64,000 nucleotides of DNA from Bacteroidota bacterium (GCA_016717725.1 JADKFA010000005.1:124001-188000); one strand, 5' to 3'. Counted from the first letter of the stretch, positions 25,798-36,948 are shown. The notes: a model not told the origin generated them from the sequence alone. Numbers and translations are program-made.

Positions 25798-28700
25798 ATG
25801 AAAAAAAATCTAGCATTGCTGGCAATATTTCTATTGCTAGCCACTCACGCTTTGCCTCAAATGGTGCAGCAAATAGAATCATTTGAGAGTTCATCCATCT
25901 TTCCTGCTCCAGGTTGGAGACAGCAAAAGTATATAACGAATGTGAATGGTGAATTCGTGCTTCAGCCGGTAGCTACTGCAACAAATCCAACTCCAGGCGC
26001 TGCTCCAACGGGAGGTTTAAATTTGATGATGTTTAATTCTTTTACAGGAACTAACAATGACACTTCCATCATCATTACGAAGCCATTTGATTTTAGTAAT
26101 AATGCAGGAGTGAATCCTCAATTTAGTTTTTATATGTATCGTGATAATGGTTTTGCTGCGCAGAATGATCATATTCGGGTATATATTAATACATCTCCTA
26201 ACATGACGGGAGCTACTTTATTGAGTAACACATTAGGTACAAATAAACTGTCAAGGTATAATACGACAGCTCCTGCAGCCGTAGCAAATACTTGGAATTT
26301 GTATACGTATGATTTGGCTGCTGCTAGTTATACAGGTAAAAGATATTATTTTATCATTATGGGTGTTTGTAAGGATGGTAACAATATTTATTTGGATCGT
26401 GTTACTACAAATACATACCCCTCTGCAACAATTGCATCGGATGTTAGTATGAATTTGTTTTATCAAAATACCGCCATTGTGGGTACAGGTACAATGAACA
26501 GCATGGTTGTAGGGATACGATGTATAGTCGGAGGAAACAGTGGTTCTGGTGTGGTGAATGGTGCTTTGTCCACAGCCGTTAAATTAGATACACTCATGCT
26601 TAATACCAATGGAACTACTAACGTAACTAATATTGAGAATGCAAAAATTTATTATACCGGTGGAAGTATTTTGTTTGATACGACTTATGTAAGTCCTTTC
26701 CCGCTAACTGCTGGATCAGATGATTATCCGGATCGAAGATTTGGTCAAACGATCGCCATTCCTGGAACGAATCTCGATTTTGTGAATGGAGTAACCTCTT
26801 GTATTCATATCGAGTACGATACTACCTATTTCTGGTTGACATACGATGTAAAGGCAAATGCAACGCTTGGTGATTTTATTGATGCTGATCTTCGTGGATC
26901 TGCAGTTGGAGGAACTGCTGGTACATGTCCTTCGCCTGGGGGTACGGGTGTTTCTGTGATTCCAAATTCAGGAGGGTTTTCTATTCCGGGAGCTCGACTC
27001 ATAGATGCTCCCTATTGTGTGGGTGCATACACAATTGGTACATCGCGTACCAACGGTTCTTATACGAATAATGATTACATCACTCATGTTATTTTAAATG
27101 GTGCAAATGGTACTGCTATAAATACAACAACAGGAGCTAAAAATGATAATACTGGTTTGCCATCGAGTCTAGCATGTTTAGTTTTTAATGGTGGACCTGG
27201 TTGCGACTTCACTGCACATCCTCCCGATTATGAAATATGGCCTTCTGTGTCAGGTCGAACAGTTGTCTTAACTCAAGGTACTGCGTACTCCGTTCAAGTG
27301 CGCGCTGGTACTTGGCCAAGTAATAATGATATTGCTGTCTTTGTCGATTACAATCATGATGGAGATTTTTTTGATGCGGGAGAAAAATTGGGTCAGGTTA
27401 GTTTACCTGGATTGGGAATTGGAAATATACCATTTACCGTTCCCGCCACCGGCTTTCTTGGTCGAACAAGAATGCGCGTGCGTGAAGTAACAGGGAATAG
27501 TAATATCGATCCTTGCTCTATAGAAACCTATGGAGAAATTGAAGATTTCACAATAACACTTTCGCCAAACTGTCCTGCTGGAATTAAATTGTGGCTAGGG
27601 AATACAGCGGATTGGAATGATCCAGCAAATTGGTGTGGTGGAGTTCCGGCAATTACCGATAATGCAGTCCTTGATCGTGTGCAAGTTTTCCCTCCTTCGG
27701 GAACTCCAACTCGACCCTATTTACATCCAATAATTAAATCAAACATCGTTGCAAATTCAAGGAATTTAACCGTTTCGACATTGGATTCTATTATGATTGA
27801 TGCTCCTTCGCCGAGTGTGAATTCACTCAAAGTAGCAAAAGATCTAACGAACAATGGAAAAATTTTGGTGACGAATTCGTATTCGAATAATCTCGTTTTT
27901 GGGAATGGCACATTAATAAATAATATTTATACCCCCTTTAAAGCGCAAAGTACGGATGCACGGACTCAAATTATTTATTCAGCAGCAGAATTAGCCGCAG
28001 CAGGAATGTTAAGTAATGATAATATTTCTGGACTCGAGTTCACATTAGTATTTAAAGGAAGCATAAATGCATTTAATGGCTTTACGGTGAGTTATGCCTT
28101 AGTTCCTTTTAACCAACATGCTAACAATGTACCTTATGCAGGCTTGTTGAAAACGATTTATGGTCCAACGGCTTTCACTACCGTCTTTCCTGGAGTAAAC
28201 ACAATCAATTTGAATTTGCCTATCACTTGGGATGGAACCAGTAACTTGTTAATTCAATATTGTTTTGACAATACTATGAATATAGGTTCTAATGATGATC
28301 GAATTGCGATCACTCAAACAACAGGAATAAAATCGACATTAATATTATCTACTACAACGAATGCTGCCACAGGATGTGCCCTTGTTCCTGGAGCTGGTGT
28401 GACTGATAATTTTTTCTCTGGTTTAAATTCTTTCCGTCCTAATTTCACTTTCTTACTGGATCGACCTTATGGAAAAGCAATCATTAAAGTGCAAGAAGAT
28501 TGGATTAATAATGGGACTTTTGTTGCAGGATATAGTCGTGTGGTAATGGATAGTTCCATTGCGCAAACTATCTCTGGATCACAGGTAACTACTTTTAACG
28601 AGTTAGAATTAAATAAAACGGTAAATACGCAAACGGTAACGATGTTAAAAAGAATCATCGTTGATTCTTCACTCATTTTGTCACAAGGTTTGTTGTTGAT

Positions 28701-31224
28701 GAACGGTTATAATATTAACATGAATAACCCATCCGTAAGTACTGGAAATTTAATTTCTCCTCAAGGTCCTTTTGCAAGAACAAATGGATATTTGATTTCT
28801 GAGAAGGAGTTGTCTTCTGTATTTTGGAAAAGTATTAATTCAATAATTGGATATCGGGTGATTCCTTTTGGAAGTAATGTGGGCTCGCCAACGTACATTC
28901 CATTTTCATTCAATCATAAGAGCGGGAATCTTGGAAATGTAACCATCTCAACTTACAGTGCACCTAGCAATTTACCCTTTCCAAGTGCGGTAACTCATTT
29001 GAATAATACTGCCATTCCACCTGTGAATAATGCAGCGGCTACAGTCGATCGTTTTTGGTTGGTTCAAAAAACAGGAAGTAATCCAGTGACCGATATTGTC
29101 TTCCGTTTTTCTGCTTCTGAAAGACCTGTCGGAATGTCTGCATTCAATCAAGGAAAAGCGCAGCCGTTTCGCACGACTTCAAGTACAAATTCTTGGATTC
29201 GTTTAGTAACACCTTATACTACATCAACCTATACTCAATCTTATGGAACAAATGCTTCACCTGCATTCGATTCGGTACGTGTTGTGAATTGGGATTGGCC
29301 AAACGTGCCACAAAGCCCAGCACCTTATACAGATCCTGCAGGTGCCATTGGTAATTCGCATCCTTGGGTTGTTACTCTTAACACAGCTCCTTGTGGATAT
29401 AATTATTCTTCATCGGGAATTTTGGTTTCTGTGACGAACGTGACACATGAAACTTGTGCCGGATTTGCAAATGGTTCTATTAGCATTTCTGTTTCGGGTG
29501 GCTCTGCCCCTTATGCTTATCAATGGAGTAACGGAAGCGCAAATCAAAATTTAAATAATTTAGCAGCTGGAACATATACGGTTACTGTCACTGATTCAAA
29601 TGGAGCAACTGCTTCCACAACGGCTACTGTTAATGTAAGTAACCAATTGCCTTCTCCGTTAGGTGCTGTAAGTGGACCTACAACAATTTGTCCAGGTGCT
29701 AACAACATTACTTATGTTGTTCCAACTACTGCAGGTGCTACCAGCTATCTGTGGGTATTACCCGCAAATATGACTTTGGTTTCCGGACAAGGAACAAATG
29801 TTATTACCGTAAATTTTAATGCGAGTTTTACCACCGGAGTGTTGTGTGTTTCTGCTTCTAATGTTTGTGGTTCAACTACGTCTTCTTGCTTGCTTATTAA
29901 TGCAAGTGCTCCAACACCAAGTACACCTTCTACAATTACTGGCTCGGGATATGGAGTATGTGGACTAACAAGAAATTACTCAGTAACCAATGTGGCAAAT
30001 GTGAGCTACCTTTGGTCGGTGCCTGCGGGCGCAACTGTTGTTTCTGGACAAGGTACTAATGCTGTTTCTATACAATTTACTACTTCGTTTACTTCGGGTG
30101 CTATTTCTGTTGTTGCATACAATGTATGTGGTACAAGTAATGCACGTACTAAAACGATTTATGGTAAACCGTCAAAGCCAACTGTAATTAATGGACCAAC
30201 ACAATTATGTATTACAGATACAGTAGTTTTTTCTACGGTTGCCGTTTTAGGAAATAATACGTACACCTGGACAATGCCCACTGGTCTCAATATCTTATCT
30301 GGACAAAACACCACCAGCGTAACGGTGAAAATAGGTGCAGCTGCAGTGTCTGGCGATGTTTGTGTGAAAGCAAAAAACAGTTGTGGAAGTTCAGCCAATT
30401 TCTGTTTAGCCGTTAGCATCATTCCAAATCCATTAGCAATCGGAACCATTACAGGTAATGCAAATGGAGTTTGTAATTCAACGAAAAATTACTCTGTAGT
30501 CAATCAGGCGGGAGTAACATTTAGCTGGAGTGTTCCATCTGGAGCTACCTTGCTTTCGGGTCAGGGAACAAACGCTGTTAGTATTTCTTATAGCAATTCA
30601 TTTGCTTCGGGAAACATTGTTGTAACAGGAACAAATTCATGTGGTAATTCGACGACCGCTTCTAAAACGATTACAGGGAAGCCTGCTATCCCAACAACTA
30701 TTACAGGACCTACGAGTGCATGCTTTAACGGTCAAAATATAAATTATTCATGTAGTAATTCGACTGGAGCTACAAGTTATACGTGGACGATTCCTGCAGG
30801 TGCAACTTTGGTGAGTGGTCAAGGAACAAATTCTATTGTATTAAATTTTGCAAGTACCGTAGGAAATGTACTTGCATTGAAAGTGAAAGCGAGTAATGCT
30901 TGTGGTACAAGTTCAAATAAGACTTTGAACATTACCATGCTTAGTTGTCCTCGACTTGGTAATGATGAAACATCTGACCTTGTACTCTATCCTAATCCAG
31001 CCAAAGATGAAATTACATTGTCGTGGTTAACAAATGCAGAAGATGATTTTCAAATTACTTGCATCGATATCCTTGGTCAACAATTGATGAGTAAGAATTA
31101 TGACAGCGCAGAAGTTGCATCAGGAATAAAAATAAACACTTCGAATTTCTCCAATGGCGTTTATTTCATTCGTATAATACAGGGAGATGTTGTTCGAACA
31201 CGTAGGTTTGTGGTGAAACATTAA
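25798..31224 (+). CDS. Giant T9SS-secreted multidomain surface protein A
   Basis: The 1,808 residues start with a signal peptide (ending LPQ). They contain, in order, a choice-of-anchor J-like beta-sandwich (ESFESSSIFPAPGW near 25 to DRVTTNTYP near 205), a segment resembling neuraminidase-associated N domains (DTTYFWLTYDVKA, weak call), a GEVED-like domain near 454-588 (FVDYNHDGDF and GEIEDFTI), a WLGNTADWNDPANWCGG motif, an SprB-type repeat near 1214-1285, and about five PKD-like repeats (V-S-G-Q-G-T-N cores). It ends in a T9SS sorting domain (LYPNPAKDE to RFVVKH). A surface adhesin or matrix role is likely but unproved; no enzyme motif is visible. It is intact and nearly identical in layout to the next gene. 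Confidence 0.88.
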   Translation: MKKNLALLAIFLLLATHALPQMVQQIESFESSSIFPAPGWRQQKYITNVNGEFVLQPVATATNPTPGAAPTGGLNLMMFNSFTGTNNDTSIIITKPFDFSNNAGVNPQFSFYMYRDNGFAAQNDHIRVYINTSPNMTGATLLSNTLGTNKLSRYNTTAPAAVANTWNLYTYDLAAASYTGKRYYFIIMGVCKDGNNIYLDRVTTNTYPSATIASDVSMNLFYQNTAIVGTGTMNSMVVGIRCIVGGNSGSGVVNGALSTAVKLDTLMLNTNGTTNVTNIENAKIYYTGGSILFDTTYVSPFPLTAGSDDYPDRRFGQTIAIPGTNLDFVNGVTSCIHIEYDTTYFWLTYDVKANATLGDFIDADLRGSAVGGTAGTCPSPGGTGVSVIPNSGGFSIPGARLIDAPYCVGAYTIGTSRTNGSYTNNDYITHVILNGANGTAINTTTGAKNDNTGLPSSLACLVFNGGPGCDFTAHPPDYEIWPSVSGRTVVLTQGTAYSVQVRAGTWPSNNDIAVFVDYNHDGDFFDAGEKLGQVSLPGLGIGNIPFTVPATGFLGRTRMRVREVTGNSNIDPCSIETYGEIEDFTITLSPNCPAGIKLWLGNTADWNDPANWCGGVPAITDNAVLDRVQVFPPSGTPTRPYLHPIIKSNIVANSRNLTVSTLDSIMIDAPSPSVNSLKVAKDLTNNGKILVTNSYSNNLVFGNGTLINNIYTPFKAQSTDARTQIIYSAAELAAAGMLSNDNISGLEFTLVFKGSINAFNGFTVSYALVPFNQHANNVPYAGLLKTIYGPTAFTTVFPGVNTINLNLPITWDGTSNLLIQYCFDNTMNIGSNDDRIAITQTTGIKSTLILSTTTNAATGCALVPGAGVTDNFFSGLNSFRPNFTFLLDRPYGKAIIKVQEDWINNGTFVAGYSRVVMDSSIAQTISGSQVTTFNELELNKTVNTQTVTMLKRIIVDSSLILSQGLLLMNGYNINMNNPSVSTGNLISPQGPFARTNGYLISEKELSSVFWKSINSIIGYRVIPFGSNVGSPTYIPFSFNHKSGNLGNVTISTYSAPSNLPFPSAVTHLNNTAIPPVNNAAATVDRFWLVQKTGSNPVTDIVFRFSASERPVGMSAFNQGKAQPFRTTSSTNSWIRLVTPYTTSTYTQSYGTNASPAFDSVRVVNWDWPNVPQSPAPYTDPAGAIGNSHPWVVTLNTAPCGYNYSSSGILVSVTNVTHETCAGFANGSISISVSGGSAPYAYQWSNGSANQNLNNLAAGTYTVTVTDSNGATASTTATVNVSNQLPSPLGAVSGPTTICPGANNITYVVPTTAGATSYLWVLPANMTLVSGQGTNVITVNFNASFTTGVLCVSASNVCGSTTSSCLLINASAPTPSTPSTITGSGYGVCGLTRNYSVTNVANVSYLWSVPAGATVVSGQGTNAVSIQFTTSFTSGAISVVAYNVCGTSNARTKTIYGKPSKPTVINGPTQLCITDTVVFSTVAVLGNNTYTWTMPTGLNILSGQNTTSVTVKIGAAAVSGDVCVKAKNSCGSSANFCLAVSIIPNPLAIGTITGNANGVCNSTKNYSVVNQAGVTFSWSVPSGATLLSGQGTNAVSISYSNSFASGNIVVTGTNSCGNSTTASKTITGKPAIPTTITGPTSACFNGQNINYSCSNSTGATSYTWTIPAGATLVSGQGTNSIVLNFASTVGNVLALKVKASNACGTSSNKTLNITMLSCPRLGNDETSDLVLYPNPAKDEITLSWLTNAEDDFQITCIDILGQQLMSKNYDSAEVASGIKINTSNFSNGVYFIRIIQGDVVRTRRFVVKH

Positions 31225-31242
31225 GTTGTAAAATTGTCATTG

Positions 31243-31294
31243 TAATCCCGAATAATAAATTCTAATTTGAGTTTTTATTCGGGATTACTTTTTT
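31243..31294 (+). terminator. Intrinsic terminator after T9SS protein A
   Basis: A 13-bp perfect stem (TAATCCCGAATAA at 31243-31255 with its complement at 31275-31287) is followed by CTTTTTT. It lies 19 bases after the stop of the upstream gene. Confidence 0.85.
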
Positions 31295-31449
31295 ACTTTA
31301 GTTGTAATAAATCCCCAAATGTATTTTCATGTTGAGGTTTTCTTAAATCTTGAAAGAAAGCGATACTAAGTGTGATGATTTCGGAAAGACCATATTCTCA
31401 AAATTTGATCTAAAGCTTTCCTGACCATTGAATTTTTTGATTATATTGA

Positions 31450-31479
31450 TTGTTTTTTGGAGGTATTTTCCTAACTTTG
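31450..31479 (+). promoter_or_regulatory. Bacteroidota-type promoter of the second large T9SS paralogue
   Basis: TTG (31450-31452), 19 bases, then TAACTTTG (31472-31479) matches the Bacteroidota consensus exactly. It uses the same spacing as the promoter of the upstream paralogue and starts transcription about 40 bases before ATG 31526. The two paralogues therefore appear to have separate transcripts with matching promoters. Confidence 0.78.
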
Positions 31480-31525
31480 ATTCAAAATACCTCATATCCC
31501 CATTAACAGATCTTAAATTTTTATC

Positions 31526-34500
31526 ATGAAAAAATTCAATATCTTATTAGCTGTCTTTACTTTGCTAAGCACTTTTGCATTTCCTCAGGTGGTACAGCAG
31601 ATCGAATCATTTGAAAGCGCAACTATTTTCCCAGCGCCTGGTTGGAGAAATCAAAAATATATAACTAACGTGAATGGAGCATTCGTGCTTCAGCCAGCAG
31701 CTAGTGCTACTAACCCCGCATGTGGTTCCGCTCCCGGTGGTGGATTAAATTTGATGATGTTTAATTCATTTGTTGGAACAAACAATGATACCTCCATTAT
31801 CATAACAAAGCCATTTGATTTTAGCAATAATGGTGGAACAAATCCTCAGTTTAGTTTTTACATGTATCGTGATATTGGGTTTGCAGGTAACGATGATCAT
31901 ATTCGAGTTTATATCAATACCGCTCCAAATATGACTGGTGCCACTTTGTTGTCGAATACATTGGGTGCAGATAAAATGTCGAGGTATTATAATACAGCTC
32001 CTGCATCTACAGCCAATACATGGAATTTGTACACGTATGATTTAGCAGCAGCATCCTACACTGCAAAGCGTTATTATTTTATTATCATGGGCGTTTGTAA
32101 GGATGGTAATAATATTTACATGGATCGTGTTACGACCAATACCTATCCTTCTGCAACGTTGGCTAGTGATGTAAAGATGGATTTGTTTTTACAAAATGGT
32201 GCGTCGGTAGGTGAAAGTACAAACAATCACATGATTGTTGGTCTTCGTTGTATTATCGGGGGTACAAGTGGTTGTGGTGTTGTGAATGGTGCGCTTTCTA
32301 CTGCCGTTAAATTGGATTCGCTTTTGATGAATACGAATGGAACTACGAACGTATTAGATATTGACGATGCTAAAATCTATTATACTGGTGGAAGTACACT
32401 TTTTGATTCTACTTATGTAAGTCCTTTTCCAGTTACTGCTGGAACAGATGATTATCCGGTTCGCCGATTTGGGCAAACCATTGCCGTTCCTGGTACGAAC
32501 CTCGATTTTGTAAATGGAGCAACTTCTTGTATGTATCTTGAGTATGATACCACGTATTTCTGGTTAACGTATGACATAAAAGTTGCTGCAACATCAAATA
32601 ATTTTGTTGATGCTGATTTGCGTAGTTCAGCGGTGGGTGGAACTGCAGGTACTTGTCCATCACCTGGAGGTACGGGTGTTACGGTTACTCCAAGTGCAGG
32701 AGGATTTTCTTTGCCTGGTGCAAGTCAAATTGGATTGCCGTATTGTATAGGATCATACACGCATGGAACTTCAGGTAATGTTTTTAGTTACACCAATAAT
32801 GATTATATTCAATCGGTTGTTTTAAATGGTGCAAGTGGAACTGCAATTAATACGTCTGTTGGTTCAACAAATAATAATACAGGGTTACCTTCTAACTTGC
32901 CATGTTTGGTTTCTAATGGTGGTGCTGGTTGTGACTTTACAGCGCATCCACCCGATTATGAATTGTGGGATCCTGTAGCTGGACGAACCGTAGTATTGAC
33001 TCAAGGAGCCGCCTATTCAATAGCAGTGCAAGCTGGAACATGGTTATCAAATAATAATATTGCTGTATTCATCGATTATAATCGAGATGGTGATTTTATT
33101 GATGCTGGCGAAAAATTAGGACAAGTAAATTGCGGTGCAAATCAAACATTGAGTATACCATTCGTTACCCCTGCAGCAGGTTATACTGGGTTAACGCGCA
33201 TGAGAGTGCGCGAGGTTTTTGCCAGTTCAAATATTGATCCTTGTTCTCAACAAAATTATGGAGAGATTGAAGATTTTAATATTGTTATTTCTCCTAACTG
33301 TCCTATAGGATATAAATTGTGGTTAGGAAATACAGACGATTGGAATAGTCCTGGAAACTGGTGTGGAGGTGTTCCAACTATTACAGAAGATGCATTTGTA
33401 GATCGCCTACAAGTTTTTCCTCCTGCTGGAATTGCTACACGTCCTTATTTCTGTCCAACGATCAAGTCGACAGTTGGGGGTAATGCAAACAACTTGACGA
33501 TTTCTTCACTGGATTCTTTAATTATAGACGCTCCAAATGCAAGTGCGAATGCATTAAAATTGAGAAAAGATATAATTAATAATGGCACCGTAAAAGTGAT
33601 CAATTCATTAACTAAAAATTTGAAATACGGTAATGGAACAATCATCAACAATATTTATTCTCCTCTCAAAGCACAAAGCACAGATGCTCGAACGCAAATT
33701 ATTTATTCGTATGCTGAATTAGAGTTAGCCGGTCTCATGCCGAATGATAATATTACAGGATTGCAATTTAGTCTGAATTTTAAAGGAAGTACTGCGGCTT
33801 TTGGAGGCTTTTCAGTGAGCTATGCATTAGTACCGTTTTCACAACATTCAAGTAATGTACCTTATGCGGGTCCATTTACTACGGTGTATGGCCCTGTAGC
33901 ATTAACAACTACTTTTCCAGGAATAAATACTATCAATTTGTCTACTCCTATCGTGTGGGATGGATTAAATAATTTGTTAATTCAATATTGTTTTGATAAT
34001 ACAGCTAACATCGGATCTAATGATGATCGGATCAGCATTACCCAAACAACAGGAGTAAAATCAACTCTTATTCTTTCTTCAACAACTAATGCAGGAGCTG
34101 GATGCGCAATGATTCCGGGCGCAGGTGTTACGGATAATTTCTTTAGTGGTTTATATTCATTCCGTCCTAATTTCACCTTCTTAATTAATCGACCATATGG
34201 TAAAGCAATAATTAATGTGCAAGAAGATTGGTTAAACAACGGATTCTTTGAAGCGGGTTATAGTCGAGTACGAATGGATAGTACCATAGCGCAAACTATT
34301 GCAGGTTCACAACCTACAACTTTTAACGAATTGGAAATAAATAAAGGTGCTGCTTCTCAATTTGTAACTATGATGCGCGCTATTACTGTGGATTCATCCG
34401 TAGTTCTTTTACAAGGACAATTAAGAATGAATACTTACACTTTAACTATGAACAATCCAAGAGCTATGAGTACGAATGGAAATTTAGTAAATCCTAAAGG

Positions 34501-36241
34501 ACCGTTTGAAAGAACTAATGGATTTTTAATCTCCGAAAATGCAACGGCATCTGTGATTTGGAAAAATATAAATTCGGTAATCGGTTATCGTGTAGTTCCC
34601 TTCGGTAGTGGTGCTGTGACAGCTCCACTCTATATACCATTTTCGTTTTTGCATAAAAGTGGTGATATGGGTGATATGGATATATCGACTTACAATGCTC
34701 CTGGAAATTTACCATTGCCGCCAACAGTTACACATATTAATAATTTGACGGGTACAAATAATGCAGCAGGTGCCGTAGATCGTTATTGGATATTAAGTAA
34801 AACAGGAGCAAATCCAGTTGCAGATATTATGTATCGATTTACAACCGCAGAAAGAGCAGCTGGGATGTCAGCATTCAATCAAGGGAAGGCACAACCCTAT
34901 CGAACGACACCAATTGTAGATTTATGGTTGCGATTAACAACACCCTATACTACTTCAACATATACTCAAAGTTATGGAACTAGTGCTTCTCCTGCTTATG
35001 ATTCTGTAAGAGTTACGAGTTGGGACTGGCCTGTAATTCCAACAGGACCGTCTCCGTATTTCGAACCTGCTAGCCCAATTGGGAATTCTAATCCTTGGTT
35101 AATTTCACTTAATAATTCTCCCTGCGGATATGGACCTAATTCTGCACTTTCCGTGAATGGTTCCATTACTCATGTAACATGCCCTGGAGGAAATGATGGA
35201 GCTATTGTGCTCACTGTAACTGGAGGCGTTTCTCCTTATGCTTATTTGTGGAATAATGGAAGTGTCTCTGCCAATTTAAGTAATTTAACAGCAGGTACGT
35301 ATACAGTTACTGTTACAGATGCTAATGGATTAACAGCATCTGCTTCTTTTACTTTAAATGTACTCAATCAACCACCTGCACCATTGGGAAGTATTAATGG
35401 TTCAGCTTCGGTTTGTGCGGGTGCTTCTAACATAACTTTCACTGTTCCTACTTCGCTCGGAGCTACCAATTATCAATGGACAATACCTGCTAAAGCAAAT
35501 ATTGTTTCTGGAAATGGAACTAATGTTCTTGTCGTAAATTTCGCAAGTCACTTCACATCTGGAGTGTTATGTGTAACCGCATCCAATGTTTGTGGTACAA
35601 CGGCTCCTGCGTGTTTGAATTTAATTTCCAATTCAGGAATTCCATCTACTCCCTCTACCATTACAGGTTCAGCGCTTGGTGTTTGTGGTTTAACTCGAAA
35701 TTATTCAGTCACTAATGTCGCTAATGTTACTTATTTATGGTCGGTGCCTGTTGGTGCCACCCTCTTATCTGGTCAAGGTACTAATGCTGTAAGTATACAG
35801 TACAGCACTTCATTTGTTACAGGTGTAATTTCTGTTGTTGCATCAAATGTTTGTGGTAACAGTAATGCACGTACGAAAACTATTTATGGAAAACCATCTA
35901 AGCCAACTTCTGTAAGTGGCCCTATACTTTTTTGTATTTCTGATACCGTTGTGTTTTCAACGAATGTGGTGTTTGGAAGTAGTTCTTATAATTGGACAGT
36001 GCCATCTGGGTTAATTATATTAAATGGAAATGGAACGAATTCAATAACGGTTACAGGAAATGCTACAAGTGCGCTAGGCGATGTTTGTGTTCGTGCGCAA
36101 AATACTTGTGGTAATTCTGGTTATCGTTGTTTAACCGTTGAAGCAACACCAAGCTTAAGTTCTATTGGGAATATTACAGGGACAGCAAATGGAGTTTGTG
36201 GACTTACAAAAATTATTCTGTTGTTAATATTTCAGGAATAA
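31526..36241 (+). CDS. Giant T9SS-secreted surface protein B, paralogue of protein A (main part of a frameshifted gene)
   Basis: This frame of 1,571 residues follows the layout of protein A throughout: signal peptide (ending FPQ), choice-of-anchor J-like domain starting VVQQIESFESATIFPAPGW, GEVED-like domain (FIDYNRDGDF, GEIEDFNI), WLGNTDDWNSPGNWCGG, an SprB-type repeat (VTCPGGNDGAIVLTVTGG) and PKD-like repeats. It ends abruptly after GVCGLTK in out-of-frame residues. The matching position of protein A reads STKNYSVVN, and KNYSVVN is found here in the next frame, so one A is missing from the AAAAA run at 36208-36212. Joined with the following fragment the product is 1,807 residues. It is a secreted surface protein with no recognisable catalytic motif. 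Confidence 0.88.
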   Translation: MKKFNILLAVFTLLSTFAFPQVVQQIESFESATIFPAPGWRNQKYITNVNGAFVLQPAASATNPACGSAPGGGLNLMMFNSFVGTNNDTSIIITKPFDFSNNGGTNPQFSFYMYRDIGFAGNDDHIRVYINTAPNMTGATLLSNTLGADKMSRYYNTAPASTANTWNLYTYDLAAASYTAKRYYFIIMGVCKDGNNIYMDRVTTNTYPSATLASDVKMDLFLQNGASVGESTNNHMIVGLRCIIGGTSGCGVVNGALSTAVKLDSLLMNTNGTTNVLDIDDAKIYYTGGSTLFDSTYVSPFPVTAGTDDYPVRRFGQTIAVPGTNLDFVNGATSCMYLEYDTTYFWLTYDIKVAATSNNFVDADLRSSAVGGTAGTCPSPGGTGVTVTPSAGGFSLPGASQIGLPYCIGSYTHGTSGNVFSYTNNDYIQSVVLNGASGTAINTSVGSTNNNTGLPSNLPCLVSNGGAGCDFTAHPPDYELWDPVAGRTVVLTQGAAYSIAVQAGTWLSNNNIAVFIDYNRDGDFIDAGEKLGQVNCGANQTLSIPFVTPAAGYTGLTRMRVREVFASSNIDPCSQQNYGEIEDFNIVISPNCPIGYKLWLGNTDDWNSPGNWCGGVPTITEDAFVDRLQVFPPAGIATRPYFCPTIKSTVGGNANNLTISSLDSLIIDAPNASANALKLRKDIINNGTVKVINSLTKNLKYGNGTIINNIYSPLKAQSTDARTQIIYSYAELELAGLMPNDNITGLQFSLNFKGSTAAFGGFSVSYALVPFSQHSSNVPYAGPFTTVYGPVALTTTFPGINTINLSTPIVWDGLNNLLIQYCFDNTANIGSNDDRISITQTTGVKSTLILSSTTNAGAGCAMIPGAGVTDNFFSGLYSFRPNFTFLINRPYGKAIINVQEDWLNNGFFEAGYSRVRMDSTIAQTIAGSQPTTFNELEINKGAASQFVTMMRAITVDSSVVLLQGQLRMNTYTLTMNNPRAMSTNGNLVNPKGPFERTNGFLISENATASVIWKNINSVIGYRVVPFGSGAVTAPLYIPFSFLHKSGDMGDMDISTYNAPGNLPLPPTVTHINNLTGTNNAAGAVDRYWILSKTGANPVADIMYRFTTAERAAGMSAFNQGKAQPYRTTPIVDLWLRLTTPYTTSTYTQSYGTSASPAYDSVRVTSWDWPVIPTGPSPYFEPASPIGNSNPWLISLNNSPCGYGPNSALSVNGSITHVTCPGGNDGAIVLTVTGGVSPYAYLWNNGSVSANLSNLTAGTYTVTVTDANGLTASASFTLNVLNQPPAPLGSINGSASVCAGASNITFTVPTSLGATNYQWTIPAKANIVSGNGTNVLVVNFASHFTSGVLCVTASNVCGTTAPACLNLISNSGIPSTPSTITGSALGVCGLTRNYSVTNVANVTYLWSVPVGATLLSGQGTNAVSIQYSTSFVTGVISVVASNVCGNSNARTKTIYGKPSKPTSVSGPILFCISDTVVFSTNVVFGSSSYNWTVPSGLIILNGNGTNSITVTGNATSALGDVCVRAQNTCGNSGYRCLTVEATPSLSSIGNITGTANGVCGLTKIILLLIFQE

Positions 36242-36948
36242 ATTATTCTTGGACAGTTCCCATAGGAGCAACTATTAACTCTGGTCAAGGGTCTAATTCG
36301 GTAAGTGTTACTTTTAATAATAGTTTTATAAGTGGTGATATCTTTGTCTCGGCCACCAGTTTATGTGGAGGCGCTGTAAATTCTTTCAAAACGTTGAAAG
36401 GAAAACCTACTTCCCCTTCAACCATCACAGGTCCTGCCAATCCATGTTTTAACGGGCAAAACATCTTGTATTCATGTAGTGCATCTACAGGGGCAAGTAG
36501 CTACACCTGGACGATCCCCGCGGGAGCAAGTATTGTAAGTGGACAAGGAACAAATTCTATTTTATTGAATTTTAATGGAACCATCGGTAATGTTTTAGCA
36601 CTAAAAGTTAAAGCTGTTAATAGTTGTGGTACGAGTGCAAATCGAACATTAAATGTTACCTTGATAAATTGTCCTCGGTTACTGAATGAAGAAAGTAATC
36701 ATTTTTTTCTATATCCGAATCCAACCCGCGACGAACTTAATGTTTCGTGGACTTCGTTGAAAGATGAAAAAATTCAACTTTCATGTATTGATATTCTTGG
36801 ACAAACTATTTTCCAAAAGGAAATAGAGGCGAAAGAAGGAAAGAATGAATTTAAATTGAATACCAGTTTATTTTCTGATGGAGTTTACTTCCTACAGATT
36901 TCTGAAGATGGTAAATCACAAAGTAGAAAGTTTGTAGTGAACCATTAA
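36196..36948 (+). CDS. C-terminal fragment of T9SS protein B (PKD-like repeats and sorting domain)
   Basis: This frame carries the last two PKD-like repeats (TINSGQGSNSVSV; SIVSGQGTNSILLNF) and the T9SS sorting domain (LYPNPTRDE to KFVVNH) that the main part of protein B lacks. It starts in frame only after the A run at 36208-36212, and no ribosome binding site or promoter is visible. It is the 3' end of the preceding gene and not an independent gene. If the frameshift is real, the main product would lose its secretion signal and stay in the periplasm. Confidence 0.85.
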   Translation: MWTYKNYSVVNISGINYSWTVPIGATINSGQGSNSVSVTFNNSFISGDIFVSATSLCGGAVNSFKTLKGKPTSPSTITGPANPCFNGQNILYSCSASTGASSYTWTIPAGASIVSGQGTNSILLNFNGTIGNVLALKVKAVNSCGTSANRTLNVTLINCPRLLNEESNHFFLYPNPTRDELNVSWTSLKDEKIQLSCIDILGQTIFQKEIEAKEGKNEFKLNTSLFSDGVYFLQISEDGKSQSRKFVVNH

